Assembly: GCA_002402105.1 (NCBI GenBank)
Contig: NVVD01000005.1
Coordinates: 144,527-208,526 of the forward strand
DNA from: Candidatus Cloacimonadota bacterium
GTDB lineage: Bacteria > Muiribacteriota > UBA6191
DNA length: 64,000 nt
Direction: 5' to 3'
Both the position numbers and the translations under genes were made by a program. Shown here one piece after another: positions 44,245 through 53,642 of this stretch. The notes under the pieces were generated by a model. It was given only the letters and a program-made list of their open reading frames with translations. It made no database searches and was not told the DNA's origin. Numbering within the stretch: the stretch's first letter is position 1; every line of letters starts with the position of its first letter.

Positions 44245-44991
44245 TTAGTTATTATTAACACATTCCAATCTTTTTTTTCCATGCTTTTTTCGTCCAAAAA
44301 ATATAGTTATAAATAAAACCACAATAGCAATACAAAATAAAAGTATACCGTATTGACGTGTCGGAATCGCTATAAAACAAAAGATAAAACTAACAGTTTG
44401 AAGCAATTGTAATGATTTTTTTTCAGGGATTCCTACCTTTAATGTAGGGAATGTCCCATTCATTAAAATAGCTAAAAAAAGTGCTATTAAAGGCATAGCT
44501 TGAATCAAATATATTTTATCTACTTGAGAAAAATATGGACCAAATGCAACCCCATAACTAGCAAAAATTGCTGCCGCTAAAGTTGATGGTATTCCAAAAA
44601 AGCTTTCGTCTCCTGAACCTTGAGATGCCAAGCGGTCAAATTTATATAATCTAGCAAAGGTAGCAATTACATAAACAAAACCACTTCCTTTAAAAAATAA
44701 TACCCAATGTGAAGAGACTGGCATTAAAGAAGAGCTATTAAATAAAATAATACCAGGTAATATACCAAATGCTATGGCATCAGCAAATGAATCAAATTTT
44801 AAACCAAACTGACTTGTTGCTTTTAATAGTCTGGCTGAACTACCGTCTAATTTATCCATTACAACACATAAAAGTAAATACCAACAACCATCTACAACAG
44901 AGTTTGATAAAAATGCCATATAAGCAAAATATACGCTTAATGCTGTTAAAGAACTCGGTACTAAATATCTAATCTTCTTGAGTTGATCCAT
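44245..44991 (-). CDS. pssA: CDP-diacylglycerol-serine O-phosphatidyltransferase
   Basis: The 248-residue membrane protein has about seven helices and the CDP-alcohol phosphotransferase signature: DKLDGSSARLLKATSQFGLK followed by FDSFAD, the DG..AR........G...D...D motif. The neighbouring ADAIAFGILPGI block is typical of PssA. It makes phosphatidylserine for phosphatidylethanolamine. It overlaps the NFACT gene by 23 bases and so is coupled to it. Confidence 0.9.
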   Translation of the reverse strand: MDQLKKIRYLVPSSLTALSVYFAYMAFLSNSVVDGCWYLLLCVVMDKLDGSSARLLKATSQFGLKFDSFADAIAFGILPGIILFNSSSLMPVSSHWVLFFKGSGFVYVIATFARLYKFDRLASQGSGDESFFGIPSTLAAAIFASYGVAFGPYFSQVDKIYLIQAMPLIALFLAILMNGTFPTLKVGIPEKKSLQLLQTVSFIFCFIAIPTRQYGILLFCIAIVVLFITIFFGRKKHGKKRLECVNNN

Positions 44992-46663
44992 TTACCATTT
45001 TCCTGTTTTTTTCAAGTTTTGAAACAATACCTGGATCTAGTTTAACTGTCATAGTCTCATGATTATCTGTTCTAACAGCTCCCGGCTTCCCTCCTGAAAT
45101 CTTTTTTACGTGTTTAACTTGCGTAAATATAACTTGAGCCTTTATGTCACTTTTCTTTGATGAATAATATGCTGCTAATTGAGCTGCCTCTAAAATAGAA
45201 GCTTTTGTAGATTCTGGTTTTTTCTTTAAAATAATATGAGAGCCTGCAACATCTTTCACATGAAACCAAGTATCTTCTTTTGAGCCAACTTGTTTCACCA
45301 AATAGTCGTTTTCTTTATCATTTCGTCCTGCATAGATTTCACAACCTTCTGATGAATAAAATAACCTTAGCTGGCTTTTTTTAGTTTTTTTCTTTTCAGT
45401 GGTTGTTTTATTTTGCTTTTTTATTTTTAATATCCCTAAGTTTTGAAGCCTTTGAATATATTCATCCAGTTTTACTAAGTCAACTTCATGTCTTATCTGG
45501 TTTAAAGTTCTATCAAGTAGCTTTTCAGACTCTTCTAGACCTATTAATTGAGACTCTAGTCTTGGTATACCTCTTTGATACTTTTTTACTTTGTTAAACA
45601 TTACATCAATATTACCTTTTGCATTTTTTTTAGGATCTACTGATAATTTCATCATTTTATAATCATTAAAATAGTCTTTTATTTCTATAGAAGTACAAAA
45701 TGGTCTAAATACGTCTTGTTGAGATGAACAAAGGGTTGCTATTCTTTCAAGTTCTGGATGAGTTTCGTATAGCTCCATCTTTTTTTGAATAATATTTCTT
45801 TTGTAGTTGATATATTCTTTTTCTTTGTTAATTAGTTTTAGACCTTTTTCTCTTACTTTTCTTAAAAGTAAACCACTTTCACAAAATACAAAGTAGTCTT
45901 CTAAAACCGCTGCCATTAATACTGGCTCAACTTCATTTTCTGGATAAACACAAAACCCAGTCATACCAATCTCATCAAAAGTTAAGTGTGGACAAGCCTC
46001 TTGTTTAATTGCAGAAAATTTCTCTCCAATATATTCAATAAAATGCTTTGAAGAAGTAAAAGACAAGTTTTCTTTACCCAATATCCATTGCATAAATTTT
46101 GGTGTAAATTCTTTAGCTTTTGATACAAAATACCCATAACTCCCATCATCTATCGCTTTTGAAACCTCGTCTATTTTCCAGTCAATATCTTTATATGATA
46201 ATTGCGGGTGTTCTGGCTCAATCAGTTTATCATAGTCAAATTTTATATTTTTGTTATGACAAGCCAGTAGCTTTTTATCATCAGAAGCTAAATATATGTT
46301 GCCTTGGTGAGTTTGAAAATCTACAAACAAAGAAAACTCTTCTGTTTCAGTTGCAAATATAAACCGAAGTAACCTATGTGCATCATGCATTACCATATCT
46401 TTTAGTCTTGCATTTTCTAAATATTTTCTGATTGCAAAACAAAAGTCAGATGGTGAATCTGGTGTTTGAGGTTTTTTTGTCATCGGAACCATAGATGAAA
46501 AGTCTTTACTTACATCCATTTGCAAAAATAGTTTACTTCCTCTATAAAAAACAAATAAAACTCTTGAATCAGCAGTATTATAAATATCTTGTAATTTTGC
46601 ACCAATTAGCAAAGGTCTTAGCTCTTCAACAATAGTATATAAATCAATCCAGTCAAATTTCAA
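44969..46663 (-). CDS. NFACT-family (RqcH-like) ribosome-associated protein
   Basis: The protein of about 564 residues has the NFACT-N domain (YTIVEELRPLLIGAKLQDIY at the start), a middle coiled-coil (about 300-430) and the NFACT-R (DUF814) domain with EIYAGRNDKENDYLV, DTWFHVKDVAGSHIIL and QVKHVKKISGGKPGAV. Bacterial RqcH adds alanine tails on stalled peptides. The Asp-Arg pair that contacts tRNA in RqcH may be His-Arg here, but the alignment is uncertain. Family members start just before 'FDW', so I chose the TTG at 46663, preceded by AAGGG; an ATG at 46693 is the alternative. Confidence 0.85.
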   Translation of the reverse strand: MKFDWIDLYTIVEELRPLLIGAKLQDIYNTADSRVLFVFYRGSKLFLQMDVSKDFSSMVPMTKKPQTPDSPSDFCFAIRKYLENARLKDMVMHDAHRLLRFIFATETEEFSLFVDFQTHQGNIYLASDDKKLLACHNKNIKFDYDKLIEPEHPQLSYKDIDWKIDEVSKAIDDGSYGYFVSKAKEFTPKFMQWILGKENLSFTSSKHFIEYIGEKFSAIKQEACPHLTFDEIGMTGFCVYPENEVEPVLMAAVLEDYFVFCESGLLLRKVREKGLKLINKEKEYINYKRNIIQKKMELYETHPELERIATLCSSQQDVFRPFCTSIEIKDYFNDYKMMKLSVDPKKNAKGNIDVMFNKVKKYQRGIPRLESQLIGLEESEKLLDRTLNQIRHEVDLVKLDEYIQRLQNLGILKIKKQNKTTTEKKKTKKSQLRLFYSSEGCEIYAGRNDKENDYLVKQVGSKEDTWFHVKDVAGSHIILKKKPESTKASILEAAQLAAYYSSKKSDIKAQVIFTQVKHVKKISGGKPGAVRTDNHETMTVKLDPGIVSKLEKNRKMVNGSTQED

Positions 46664-46771
46664 AACAAACCAACCCTTATATTTTCTAATCATTTTTAAA
46701 TCTTTAACAAAACAAGATAGCAAAAGATATGCATGATAGAAACCATGCATACTTTTAGAGCGTTAGTTTTT

Positions 46772-46807
46772 CAAAAAAAAAGACCATATCGAAAGATACA
46801 GCCTTTT
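46772..46807 (-). terminator. Terminator of mdh
   Basis: On the minus strand GGCTGTATC and GATATGGTC pair, using G-U pairs, around TTTC, and nine T follow. It sits about 20 bases after the mdh stop. Confidence 0.75.
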
Positions 46808-46827
46808 TACTCACAAAAAATTAAAGA

Positions 46828-47751
46828 TTAAATTTCAACTTCATCCAATTTTGCTTTAATTAAACTAGCAGAGTTTTTAAGACTTGCAAGCTCGTCTTCT
46901 GTTAAATTTAATTCAAAAATCTTAGTTAAACCATTTTTACCTAATGTACAAGGAACTCCACAAAATACACCGTTGATTCCGTATTCTCCCTCTAAATAAA
47001 CTGATGCAGGAATCAGTCTGTTTTGATCTCTTAAAATAGACTCTACCATGTCTACAGCAGAAGCTGATGGTGCGTAATAAGCAGAACCTGTTTTTAAAAG
47101 CTTTACAATTTCAGCTCCACCTTTTTTTGTTCTATCAATGATAGCATCAATTGTCTCTTGATCCATTAGCTCTGTAATTGGAATTCCACCAACAGTTGTA
47201 AATCTTGGAAGAGGAACCATTTCATCTCCGTGTCCACCAAGAACCATTGAGCTAATATTTTTAGATGAAACATTTAGGTTTTCAGCAATAAAACTAGACA
47301 TTCTTGCTGCATCTAAAACACCAGCCATACCAATAACTCTCTCTTTTGGAAAACCAGAAGCCTTCATAGCAACATATGACATAACATCAAGAGGGTTTGT
47401 TACTAAAATAATAATAGCATTAGGTGCTTTATCTTTTACTTCTTTTGCAATGCCAGCAACAATACCTTGATTGATTTTTAAAAGATCAAGTCTATCCATA
47501 CCAGGCTTTCTTGCAAGGCCTGCTGTAATTACAACAATATCACTATCTACCATTGCATCATAAGTATTTGAACCGATCATTTTACAGTCAAATCTTTCTA
47601 TTGGAGAAGATTCAAACATATCTAAAGATTTACCTTGTGGCATTCCTTCTAAAATATCAATTAATACTACGTCTGCTAATTCTCTTTCAGCGATTCTTTG
47701 GGCAGCAGTTGCTCCAACATTTCCACCACCAACAACAGTAACTTTTTTCAT
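46828..47751 (-). CDS. mdh: Malate dehydrogenase
   Basis: The 307-residue protein is an LDH-like Mdh: [14 protein letters not shown] (NAD fold), [13 protein letters not shown] (substrate Arg loop of the malate type), [22 protein letters not shown] and [11 protein letters not shown] with the catalytic His. It interconverts malate and oxaloacetate in the citric acid cycle. AGGAG precedes the ATG. It is a single-gene unit with its own terminator. Confidence 0.96.
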   Translation of the reverse strand: MKKVTVVGGGNVGATAAQRIAERELADVVLIDILEGMPQGKSLDMFESSPIERFDCKMIGSNTYDAMVDSDIVVITAGLARKPGMDRLDLLKINQGIVAGIAKEVKDKAPNAIIILVTNPLDVMSYVAMKASGFPKERVIGMAGVLDAARMSSFIAENLNVSSKNISSMVLGGHGDEMVPLPRFTTVGGIPITELMDQETIDAIIDRTKKGGAEIVKLLKTGSAYYAPSASAVDMVESILRDQNRLIPASVYLEGEYGINGVFCGVPCTLGKNGLTKIFELNLTEDELASLKNSASLIKAKLDEVEI

Positions 47752-47934
47752 TTTTACTCCTAGATTTTGAATATTATAGTTCTTGTTTTACAAAATAGTT
47801 TCTACTCCCAAAAAGGGATGCTTAATTTTTACTCTCTCTATGTCTTAAATGCAAGTTTTTTCACTATCTAAACACATTTTTATAATAAAGTTATCTTTTA
47901 TACATTCGATAAATAGATATTTTGTTAATATAAC

Positions 47935-47965
47935 AAAAAAGCATCACTCAAAAGGTGATGCTTTT
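47935..47965 (-). terminator. Terminator after the TPR gene
   Basis: AAAAAGCATCACC and its near-exact complement pair around a short TTTTGA-type loop and end in a T-run on the minus strand, 17 bases after the stop. Confidence 0.85.
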
Positions 47966-47981
47966 TCATGTTTAATCTATT

Positions 47982-48827
47982 TTATATACTATTAGACATT
48001 TCTTTTGCGTATCTAACCATTGTATTGTTTCTTCCGTCTTTACCTAAAGAGCTTTGCCCTAAAGAAACAACTTCATTAAATTCTTTTTTTGCTAAATCAT
48101 TTTTACCCATTATTAAATAAAGCTCACCACGAGTTAAAAATGCAGGTAAATAGTCTGACTTCACTTTTAATACTTTTTCAATCTCTACCAATGCCTCATC
48201 AAACCTTTCTAAGCGAATTAAACAATCTGCTATATTATTTCGAGAGTTGTAGTCATCCATATTTTTTTCACAAGCTAAACTATATTGTTCTACAGCTAAA
48301 TCATATCTAGCGCACTCATATAAAGCATTACCGTAGTTATAATGAATTTCATCATTAACATCTTCTAAGTCAAAAACTTTGGCATAACATTGGCAAGCTA
48401 AATCATATTGAGATAACTCAAAGTGACACATACCCTGATAAAAATAAATATCTGCTATATCAGGGCTCATTTTTTCAACTCGTCTAAACTCTAATAAAGC
48501 ATTATCATATTCATCTAAATTAAAATAAGCAAACGCAATATTGAAACGAGCATTATCTAATGCTGGATTAATTAATAAAGATTCAACCCAAGCAATAATA
48601 GCTCTATAGGGCTTTTTTAATTTAAAATAAACATTTCCTAGATTATATTGAGCTTCAAAATAGTTTGGATCACAATGTAGGGCTGTTTTGTATTCTTCCA
48701 TCGCTAAAAATAAAGCATCTTGATGGTAAAAAATATTACCTAAATCTTTATGCAATGCAGCATCTTTTGGACTTTCTTCTAATGCCTTTTCAAGGTCTTC
48801 TATTTTTTTTTCATAAAACTTTTTCAT
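47982..48827 (-). CDS. Cytoplasmic TPR-repeat protein
   Basis: The 281-residue protein is made almost wholly of TPR units, for example LGNIFYHQDALFLAMEEYKT, YNLGNVYFKLKKPYRAIIAW and YQGMCHFELSQYDLACQCYA, each about 34 residues apart. No signal peptide is present. ATG 48827 was chosen because AGAGAG precedes it; an upstream ATG at 48863 would add twelve residues. It is divergently transcribed from the helicase gene. Confidence 0.8.
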   Translation of the reverse strand: MKKFYEKKIEDLEKALEESPKDAALHKDLGNIFYHQDALFLAMEEYKTALHCDPNYFEAQYNLGNVYFKLKKPYRAIIAWVESLLINPALDNARFNIAFAYFNLDEYDNALLEFRRVEKMSPDIADIYFYQGMCHFELSQYDLACQCYAKVFDLEDVNDEIHYNYGNALYECARYDLAVEQYSLACEKNMDDYNSRNNIADCLIRLERFDEALVEIEKVLKVKSDYLPAFLTRGELYLIMGKNDLAKKEFNEVVSLGQSSLGKDGRNNTMVRYAKEMSNSI

Positions 48828-48980
48828 ATTAAGCTCTCTTAATGTATGTATCGAGTCGAACATTTTATAGAGTTTATTATACACTTTTGTTTGATAGTTA
48901 TCTAAATATTATTCACTAAAGTTTTAATTTTATAAAAAATCTTAAATTTTTTATAAGCATAATGTGCTAAAATATAAGAA

Positions 48981-50411
48981 ATGAAAACTATTGAAATAAC
49001 CATATCTAAAAAAGTCTTTACTTCACTAAAAGCTCTAAGTGAAGCCCTCTCTCAAGAGCAACTAGAATCTCTATTGCATGAGATTTCACAAAGTTTGTCT
49101 TTTGATAACCCTAGTTACGAATCTGCTAAAAGGTTTTCAAAGAGCAGATTTGTTAAAGCTCCTAAAAAACTATCTTACTTTTTTCTAAGAAAACCAAAAA
49201 CAGACCCCACAATTGAAGTTCCTCTTGGTTATTTAGAAGACTACGTAAATATACTCAAAGATTTTGGACTAAAAATACAAGTTAAAAACTTATTAGTTAC
49301 AAAAGAAAAAAAATTTAAATCTTTAATCAATCTAAAAGCCTATCAAAAAACTGCTGTACAGGCCATGTTAAGAAGACATAGGGGTTTGCTCATAGCGCCT
49401 TGTGGCTCAGGTAAGACTATCATGTCTATTGAATTAATTGCAAAAAGACAACAAAAAACCCTAATACTTGTTCATACGATTGATCTTTTAAACCAGTGGC
49501 TCGAAAGAATCAAAACTTTTTTAAATGTAGATGCCTCTATTGTAGGTAAAGGTAAAAAAGATATAGATGGAGATATTATCGTAGCAACTGTTCAAACGCT
49601 TGTTAGAGACAAAAAACTACTCATGTTACTTGAAAATGAAATTGGTACTCTAATTGTTGATGAATGCCATCATACTCCTGCTACAACCTTCTCTAAAGTT
49701 GTTTCAAACTTACGCCCCCTATATTTATATGGATGCTCGGCTACTCCTATTAGAGAAGATGGTCTAAGTTTTATCATGCACCTTTTTTTAGGTAAAACAC
49801 TTCATCAAATTCATTCTAAAACATTACAAGAGCAAAACCTTCTACTAAAACCAGAACTTTTTACTATCAAAACTGACTTTTTTTACCCTTACGACTCAGA
49901 AGACCAAGAAAGCTATAGCAAGATGATTGAAGAATTAACAACTTGCCAAATTAGAAACGAACTTATCATAAACAATCTAATCAGAACCAAACACGAAATT
50001 AATATTGTTTTATCTCAAAGAGTAGCACATTGTCATCTATTAAAAGAGATGCTTAAACAACAATTACCTGAACATAAAATTGAAATTTTAACAGGAGCCG
50101 TCGCTAAAAAAGAAAGAGAGCAAATCATTCAAGATGCTAGAGAACAAAAAATCTCATATCTCTTTGCAACCCAATTAGCCGATGAAGGTTTAGATATTCC
50201 TTGCTTGCAAAACCTTTGGATGGTTACTCCTTCTCGAAATACAGCCCGTATCGAGCAAAGAATTGGTAGAATCATGAGGCTCTTTGAAAATAAACAAACT
50301 CCTAAAGTATTTGATTTTATTGATACAAAAACAAAAGTTTTATTATCTCAATATAAAACAAGGCTTTTTAAAGTTTATAAAAGAATATTAACCATACCAA
50401 CACTTTTTTAA
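48981..50411 (+). CDS. XPB-like superfamily 2 helicase
   Basis: The 476-residue protein has all SF2 motifs: APCGSGKT (about 139-146), VDECHH, SATPIREDG, a RecA2 domain with TQLADEGLDIP and QRIGRIMR. It resembles XPB/ERCC3-like bacterial helicases, with an N-terminal 110-residue accessory region containing an LGYLEDY segment. It probably unwinds or translocates on duplex DNA in repair. It ends five bases before the convergent DUF3084 gene. Confidence 0.85.
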   Translation: MKTIEITISKKVFTSLKALSEALSQEQLESLLHEISQSLSFDNPSYESAKRFSKSRFVKAPKKLSYFFLRKPKTDPTIEVPLGYLEDYVNILKDFGLKIQVKNLLVTKEKKFKSLINLKAYQKTAVQAMLRRHRGLLIAPCGSGKTIMSIELIAKRQQKTLILVHTIDLLNQWLERIKTFLNVDASIVGKGKKDIDGDIIVATVQTLVRDKKLLMLLENEIGTLIVDECHHTPATTFSKVVSNLRPLYLYGCSATPIREDGLSFIMHLFLGKTLHQIHSKTLQEQNLLLKPELFTIKTDFFYPYDSEDQESYSKMIEELTTCQIRNELIINNLIRTKHEINIVLSQRVAHCHLLKEMLKQQLPEHKIEILTGAVAKKEREQIIQDAREQKISYLFATQLADEGLDIPCLQNLWMVTPSRNTARIEQRIGRIMRLFENKQTPKVFDFIDTKTKVLLSQYKTRLFKVYKRILTIPTLF

Positions 50412-50415
50412 ATAT

Positions 50416-52293
50416 TTATTTTTTCTTATATAATAAGTTTCTTCTGTTTTTAGAGCGCCACTTTTCTAAACGACTTTTAAGAGATGGTTTTTCTTCTTTT
50501 TCTTCTGGAATCATCAAAGGTTTTTGAGCTTTAATATCATACCTAAAAGCAAAGCGACCATTTGAATAAATATTATCATCTGACACAATAGATAAATATA
50601 ATTCTTCTTTATTATTTTTTATCATATTAACAATGCTTGCAAATTTAATAATTTGTTTTGGAGTTCTAGGGCGAAAAGCATTGCCTAAAATACCTTGTTG
50701 AAACATTTGTTTTTTCATTTGAGCATCTATGTCAAATAATTGAGCTAATAAACTCTCAGCAGATAAAGTACTATCTAAGTTTGCTCTTGCTATTTCTTTG
50801 CCTTTTAAAACTAATAGTCTATCTTCACGTACTATAAAATGAACTTCGCTTAATGGTTCACCCATTACTAAATTATTTTTTGAAATCGGATAAATCAAAA
50901 CTCCTTTTGATGGATAATCATTAAAGGGTTCAATATCAGCAATTTCATCCCATATATCTAAAGCTTTTTGAAATAGATTTCTAATATTAGACTCTTTTTT
51001 AGCCTCTATTAAAAAACTTTGATAGATTCTAATGCCTTTAGTTGCCATGCTTTTTTCTATTTTTTTCATTAATCCCAAAAATAAGTGCTCAAAGTCTTTA
51101 TATAAAACAGCGCTTTCAATTTGTAAGGGCTTCTCTACTAAAGGTTCCATTGAGTTTAATATTAGACGTTTATTTTTTTGTAAAGATAATACCTCTTGAA
51201 GAGACTCTATTCGCTGGTTTGCCTGTAAAGACTGCTTTTTCATCTCAGATATTATCATCTTTGCTTCATCTGATTGTTCTTTTAATAAATCAATATTTTT
51301 AGCTAATTCAATTAATTTAATTTGTTTTGTATTTAGTTCTCTTTTTGAAGTTAATAAAGATTTATTTACTTTCACAATTTCAGAACTTTGTTTTTCAAAC
51401 TCTTGTTGACTCTTTTTTAACTCTTTTTTAAGCTCTTGTGTTTGTTTTGTTTTTAAGTTTAAGTCTAGAAGTTGTTGACCAAACTCTGCTTGTAAACTTT
51501 CTTTTTTACTAGTAACCATCTGAAGACTTCTTTTTATTCTTACTAAAAGATCTTCATTTCTTTTATTCTCTAATAAAGATTGGTTTACACTTTTTTGTAA
51601 CAATTCTTTTTTCTCTTTAAGTTCATTTGATTCAGCTAAAGCCTCATTCAATTGAAAAACTACTTTCGATTTCTCACTTTTCAAATCTTCCATGATTTTT
51701 TTAAATTGTGTGTTTTCAGATTGCAATTCATCTTTTAATTTACTTAAACCATCTTTTTCTGTTTCAAGAGTTTTTAAATCTGATAATAAACCTACATACT
51801 CTTTATTTCTCTTTTCAATTTTATCTTGTAGAAGTTTAGCCGATTTTTGTTGTTCTTTTTGTTCTTTAATTAGTTTTGCTCTATCACTTTTTAAATCAAT
51901 AATTTGTTTTTCTGTAACTACTTGCAAAGCGCTTAATCTAGATTTTTCACTCGATAAAGAATCTGTTTCATGAACCAAAGACTTTACTTTCTCTTCGATA
52001 TTTATTTTTACTTTTTGTAATGATGCATATTGATTTTTTAAATCTTGGTTGGAGTTTTTAATTTGGGCAATATCTTCAAACAATGCCGATTTAATATTTG
52101 GGTCAACAAATGAAGAAAGTAATAAAGTTGTTATTGTAATTAACATCCCAGTAAACATCGTCATTAAAATCGCTGTTTTTTTTGGACGTAAACCAAAAAT
52201 ACTTAATCGCTTTTTGCCGATACGCGTGCCAATTTTATCGCCTAAAAAAGCAATCCATGCACTCACAACTAACAAAGCTAATATTCTTAACAC
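50416..52293 (-). CDS. DUF3084 membrane-anchored coiled-coil protein
   Basis: The 625-residue protein has an N-terminal helix, then GDKIGTRIGKKRLSIFGLRP (about 19-38) and a second helix (about 41-62), the signature of DUF3084. Residues about 75-370 form a long coiled coil. The C-terminal 200 residues contain a compact alpha/beta part (IRIYQSFLIEAKKESNIRNL, VLIYPISKNNLVMGEPLSEV). DUF3084 is common in cyanobacteria and has no proven role. The start codon is well placed at the first helix. It is divergent from the next gene. Confidence 0.85.
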   Translation of the reverse strand: MLRILALLVVSAWIAFLGDKIGTRIGKKRLSIFGLRPKKTAILMTMFTGMLITITTLLLSSFVDPNIKSALFEDIAQIKNSNQDLKNQYASLQKVKINIEEKVKSLVHETDSLSSEKSRLSALQVVTEKQIIDLKSDRAKLIKEQKEQQKSAKLLQDKIEKRNKEYVGLLSDLKTLETEKDGLSKLKDELQSENTQFKKIMEDLKSEKSKVVFQLNEALAESNELKEKKELLQKSVNQSLLENKRNEDLLVRIKRSLQMVTSKKESLQAEFGQQLLDLNLKTKQTQELKKELKKSQQEFEKQSSEIVKVNKSLLTSKRELNTKQIKLIELAKNIDLLKEQSDEAKMIISEMKKQSLQANQRIESLQEVLSLQKNKRLILNSMEPLVEKPLQIESAVLYKDFEHLFLGLMKKIEKSMATKGIRIYQSFLIEAKKESNIRNLFQKALDIWDEIADIEPFNDYPSKGVLIYPISKNNLVMGEPLSEVHFIVREDRLLVLKGKEIARANLDSTLSAESLLAQLFDIDAQMKKQMFQQGILGNAFRPRTPKQIIKFASIVNMIKNNKEELYLSIVSDDNIYSNGRFAFRYDIKAQKPLMIPEEKEEKPSLKSRLEKWRSKNRRNLLYKKK

Positions 52294-52408
52294 AACTATA
52301 TCCTCTAAACTTATCTTGATAAACTACTTGATTATAAGAGATATATCTACAACAGTTCAATTTATTTACTGTTTTGACAGTTATTAAAGCTAGTGCGATA
52401 CTAATAAT

Positions 52409-53185
52409 ATGATTCAATTTTTATTATTTATACTCTTAAGTACTTTTATTTATCCAAACCAAAGCTCTATTTTAGAGACAAAGCTAAATTTTGAGGATAT
52501 AAGCCCTCCAAATAATTACTCCTTAAAATTACAAGACTTTCATTTAAAAGGCTTAGATTTATTAAACTCTGTTTGGCTTTTTAAAAATACAAGCTCTTCA
52601 TCTGTTGTTGCTTATATAATCAATGAAGATGATGCTCTATCTGATAAAACATTTTCTCAAATAAAATCATCAACTATAAAAGATAATCTCCTTAAATATT
52701 ATGAAAAAAGACTAAACATATCTTTTGATAATGAAAAAGATACAAAAGATAAATATGACTTTATGTGGAGAGAGCTACCAACTTTTGATGATTATCAAAA
52801 TAGCTATAGTGTCAATTTTGTTATTACTAAAAATGGCTTAAACTTTTGGGAATATATGAAATTAATTTTTTTAACAAAATCTGGGTTTTGTGCCTTAGAG
52901 TGGGATCAACCCTACTCTTCCCAAAACTTGAAACTATTCAAGCAATTAAAAAACGATGTTAAAACTACTTCTAAATCTGCTTATAATCGTAATAATAGAA
53001 ACCCGCTACCTCAATACACAAAAAGCCTGAAAAAGGCTGTATTACCTATTTTTTCTCAAAAAATTCTTAACGAAATTCAAAATGACGAACAAAGTTTTTT
53101 AGAAAAAAATAGAAAAAGTCTGGGTATTTTTATTTTATTTTTTAGCATGATCTTTTTTGTTTTTATTCTACCTAAAATTAAATAA
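52409..53185 (+). CDS. Exported protein with a C-terminal membrane anchor, unknown
   Basis: The 258-residue product has a signal peptide (1-16), an alpha/beta middle with several conserved-looking Trp (VWLF, FMWREL, NFWEYM) and a C-terminal membrane helix (about 238-256) ending PKIK. The topology places most of the protein outside the cytoplasm. No family is recognised. It starts 115 bases from the divergent DUF3084 gene and shares its promoter region. Confidence 0.55.
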   Translation: MIQFLLFILLSTFIYPNQSSILETKLNFEDISPPNNYSLKLQDFHLKGLDLLNSVWLFKNTSSSSVVAYIINEDDALSDKTFSQIKSSTIKDNLLKYYEKRLNISFDNEKDTKDKYDFMWRELPTFDDYQNSYSVNFVITKNGLNFWEYMKLIFLTKSGFCALEWDQPYSSQNLKLFKQLKNDVKTTSKSAYNRNNRNPLPQYTKSLKKAVLPIFSQKILNEIQNDEQSFLEKNRKSLGIFILFFSMIFFVFILPKIK

Positions 53186-53187
53186 TT

Positions 53188-53586
53188 TTAATCTTGTTTT
53201 TTCCACCAATTATTTAAAGGTAATAACTCACCCAAGCTTACTTCTTTATTTTTATCTAAAACAACTATTGTTTTTAAATTATCTGAATCAATTTCATATA
53301 TAAATTGACGACAATTTCCACATGGAGGAATGACAAAAATATCATCTCTTTCATCTTTCCATACTGCTACAATTTTTTTTATTTTATACTCTTTATTACT
53401 AATCATCGAACCAATAGCATTAAATTCGGCACAAAAAGTATTAGAACCCACAGACGCACAAACTCCTGTATATATCTCATTACTTTCTGTTAATAATGCA
53501 CAAGCTACATCCCCAATAAGCCCACCCTTTACTTCTTTACTACAGATATAAAACGAAGCTCTTTTTATTAATTCTTCATTTTTCAT
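53188..53586 (-). CDS. cdd: Cytidine deaminase
   Basis: The 132-residue protein has the homotetrameric Cdd pattern: GDVACALLTESNEIYTGVCA, FCAEFNAIGSMI with the catalytic Cys-Ala-Glu and PPCGNCRQFIYE with the other two zinc cysteines. It converts cytidine and deoxycytidine to uridines for salvage. It is convergent with and three bases from the membrane-anchored gene. Confidence 0.92.
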   Translation of the reverse strand: MKNEELIKRASFYICSKEVKGGLIGDVACALLTESNEIYTGVCASVGSNTFCAEFNAIGSMISNKEYKIKKIVAVWKDERDDIFVIPPCGNCRQFIYEIDSDNLKTIVVLDKNKEVSLGELLPLNNWWKKQD

Positions 53587-53642
53587 AAAACCCTCTCAAT
53601 TTCATTACCTTTATAAGACTTCTTTATTGTACAATATAACTT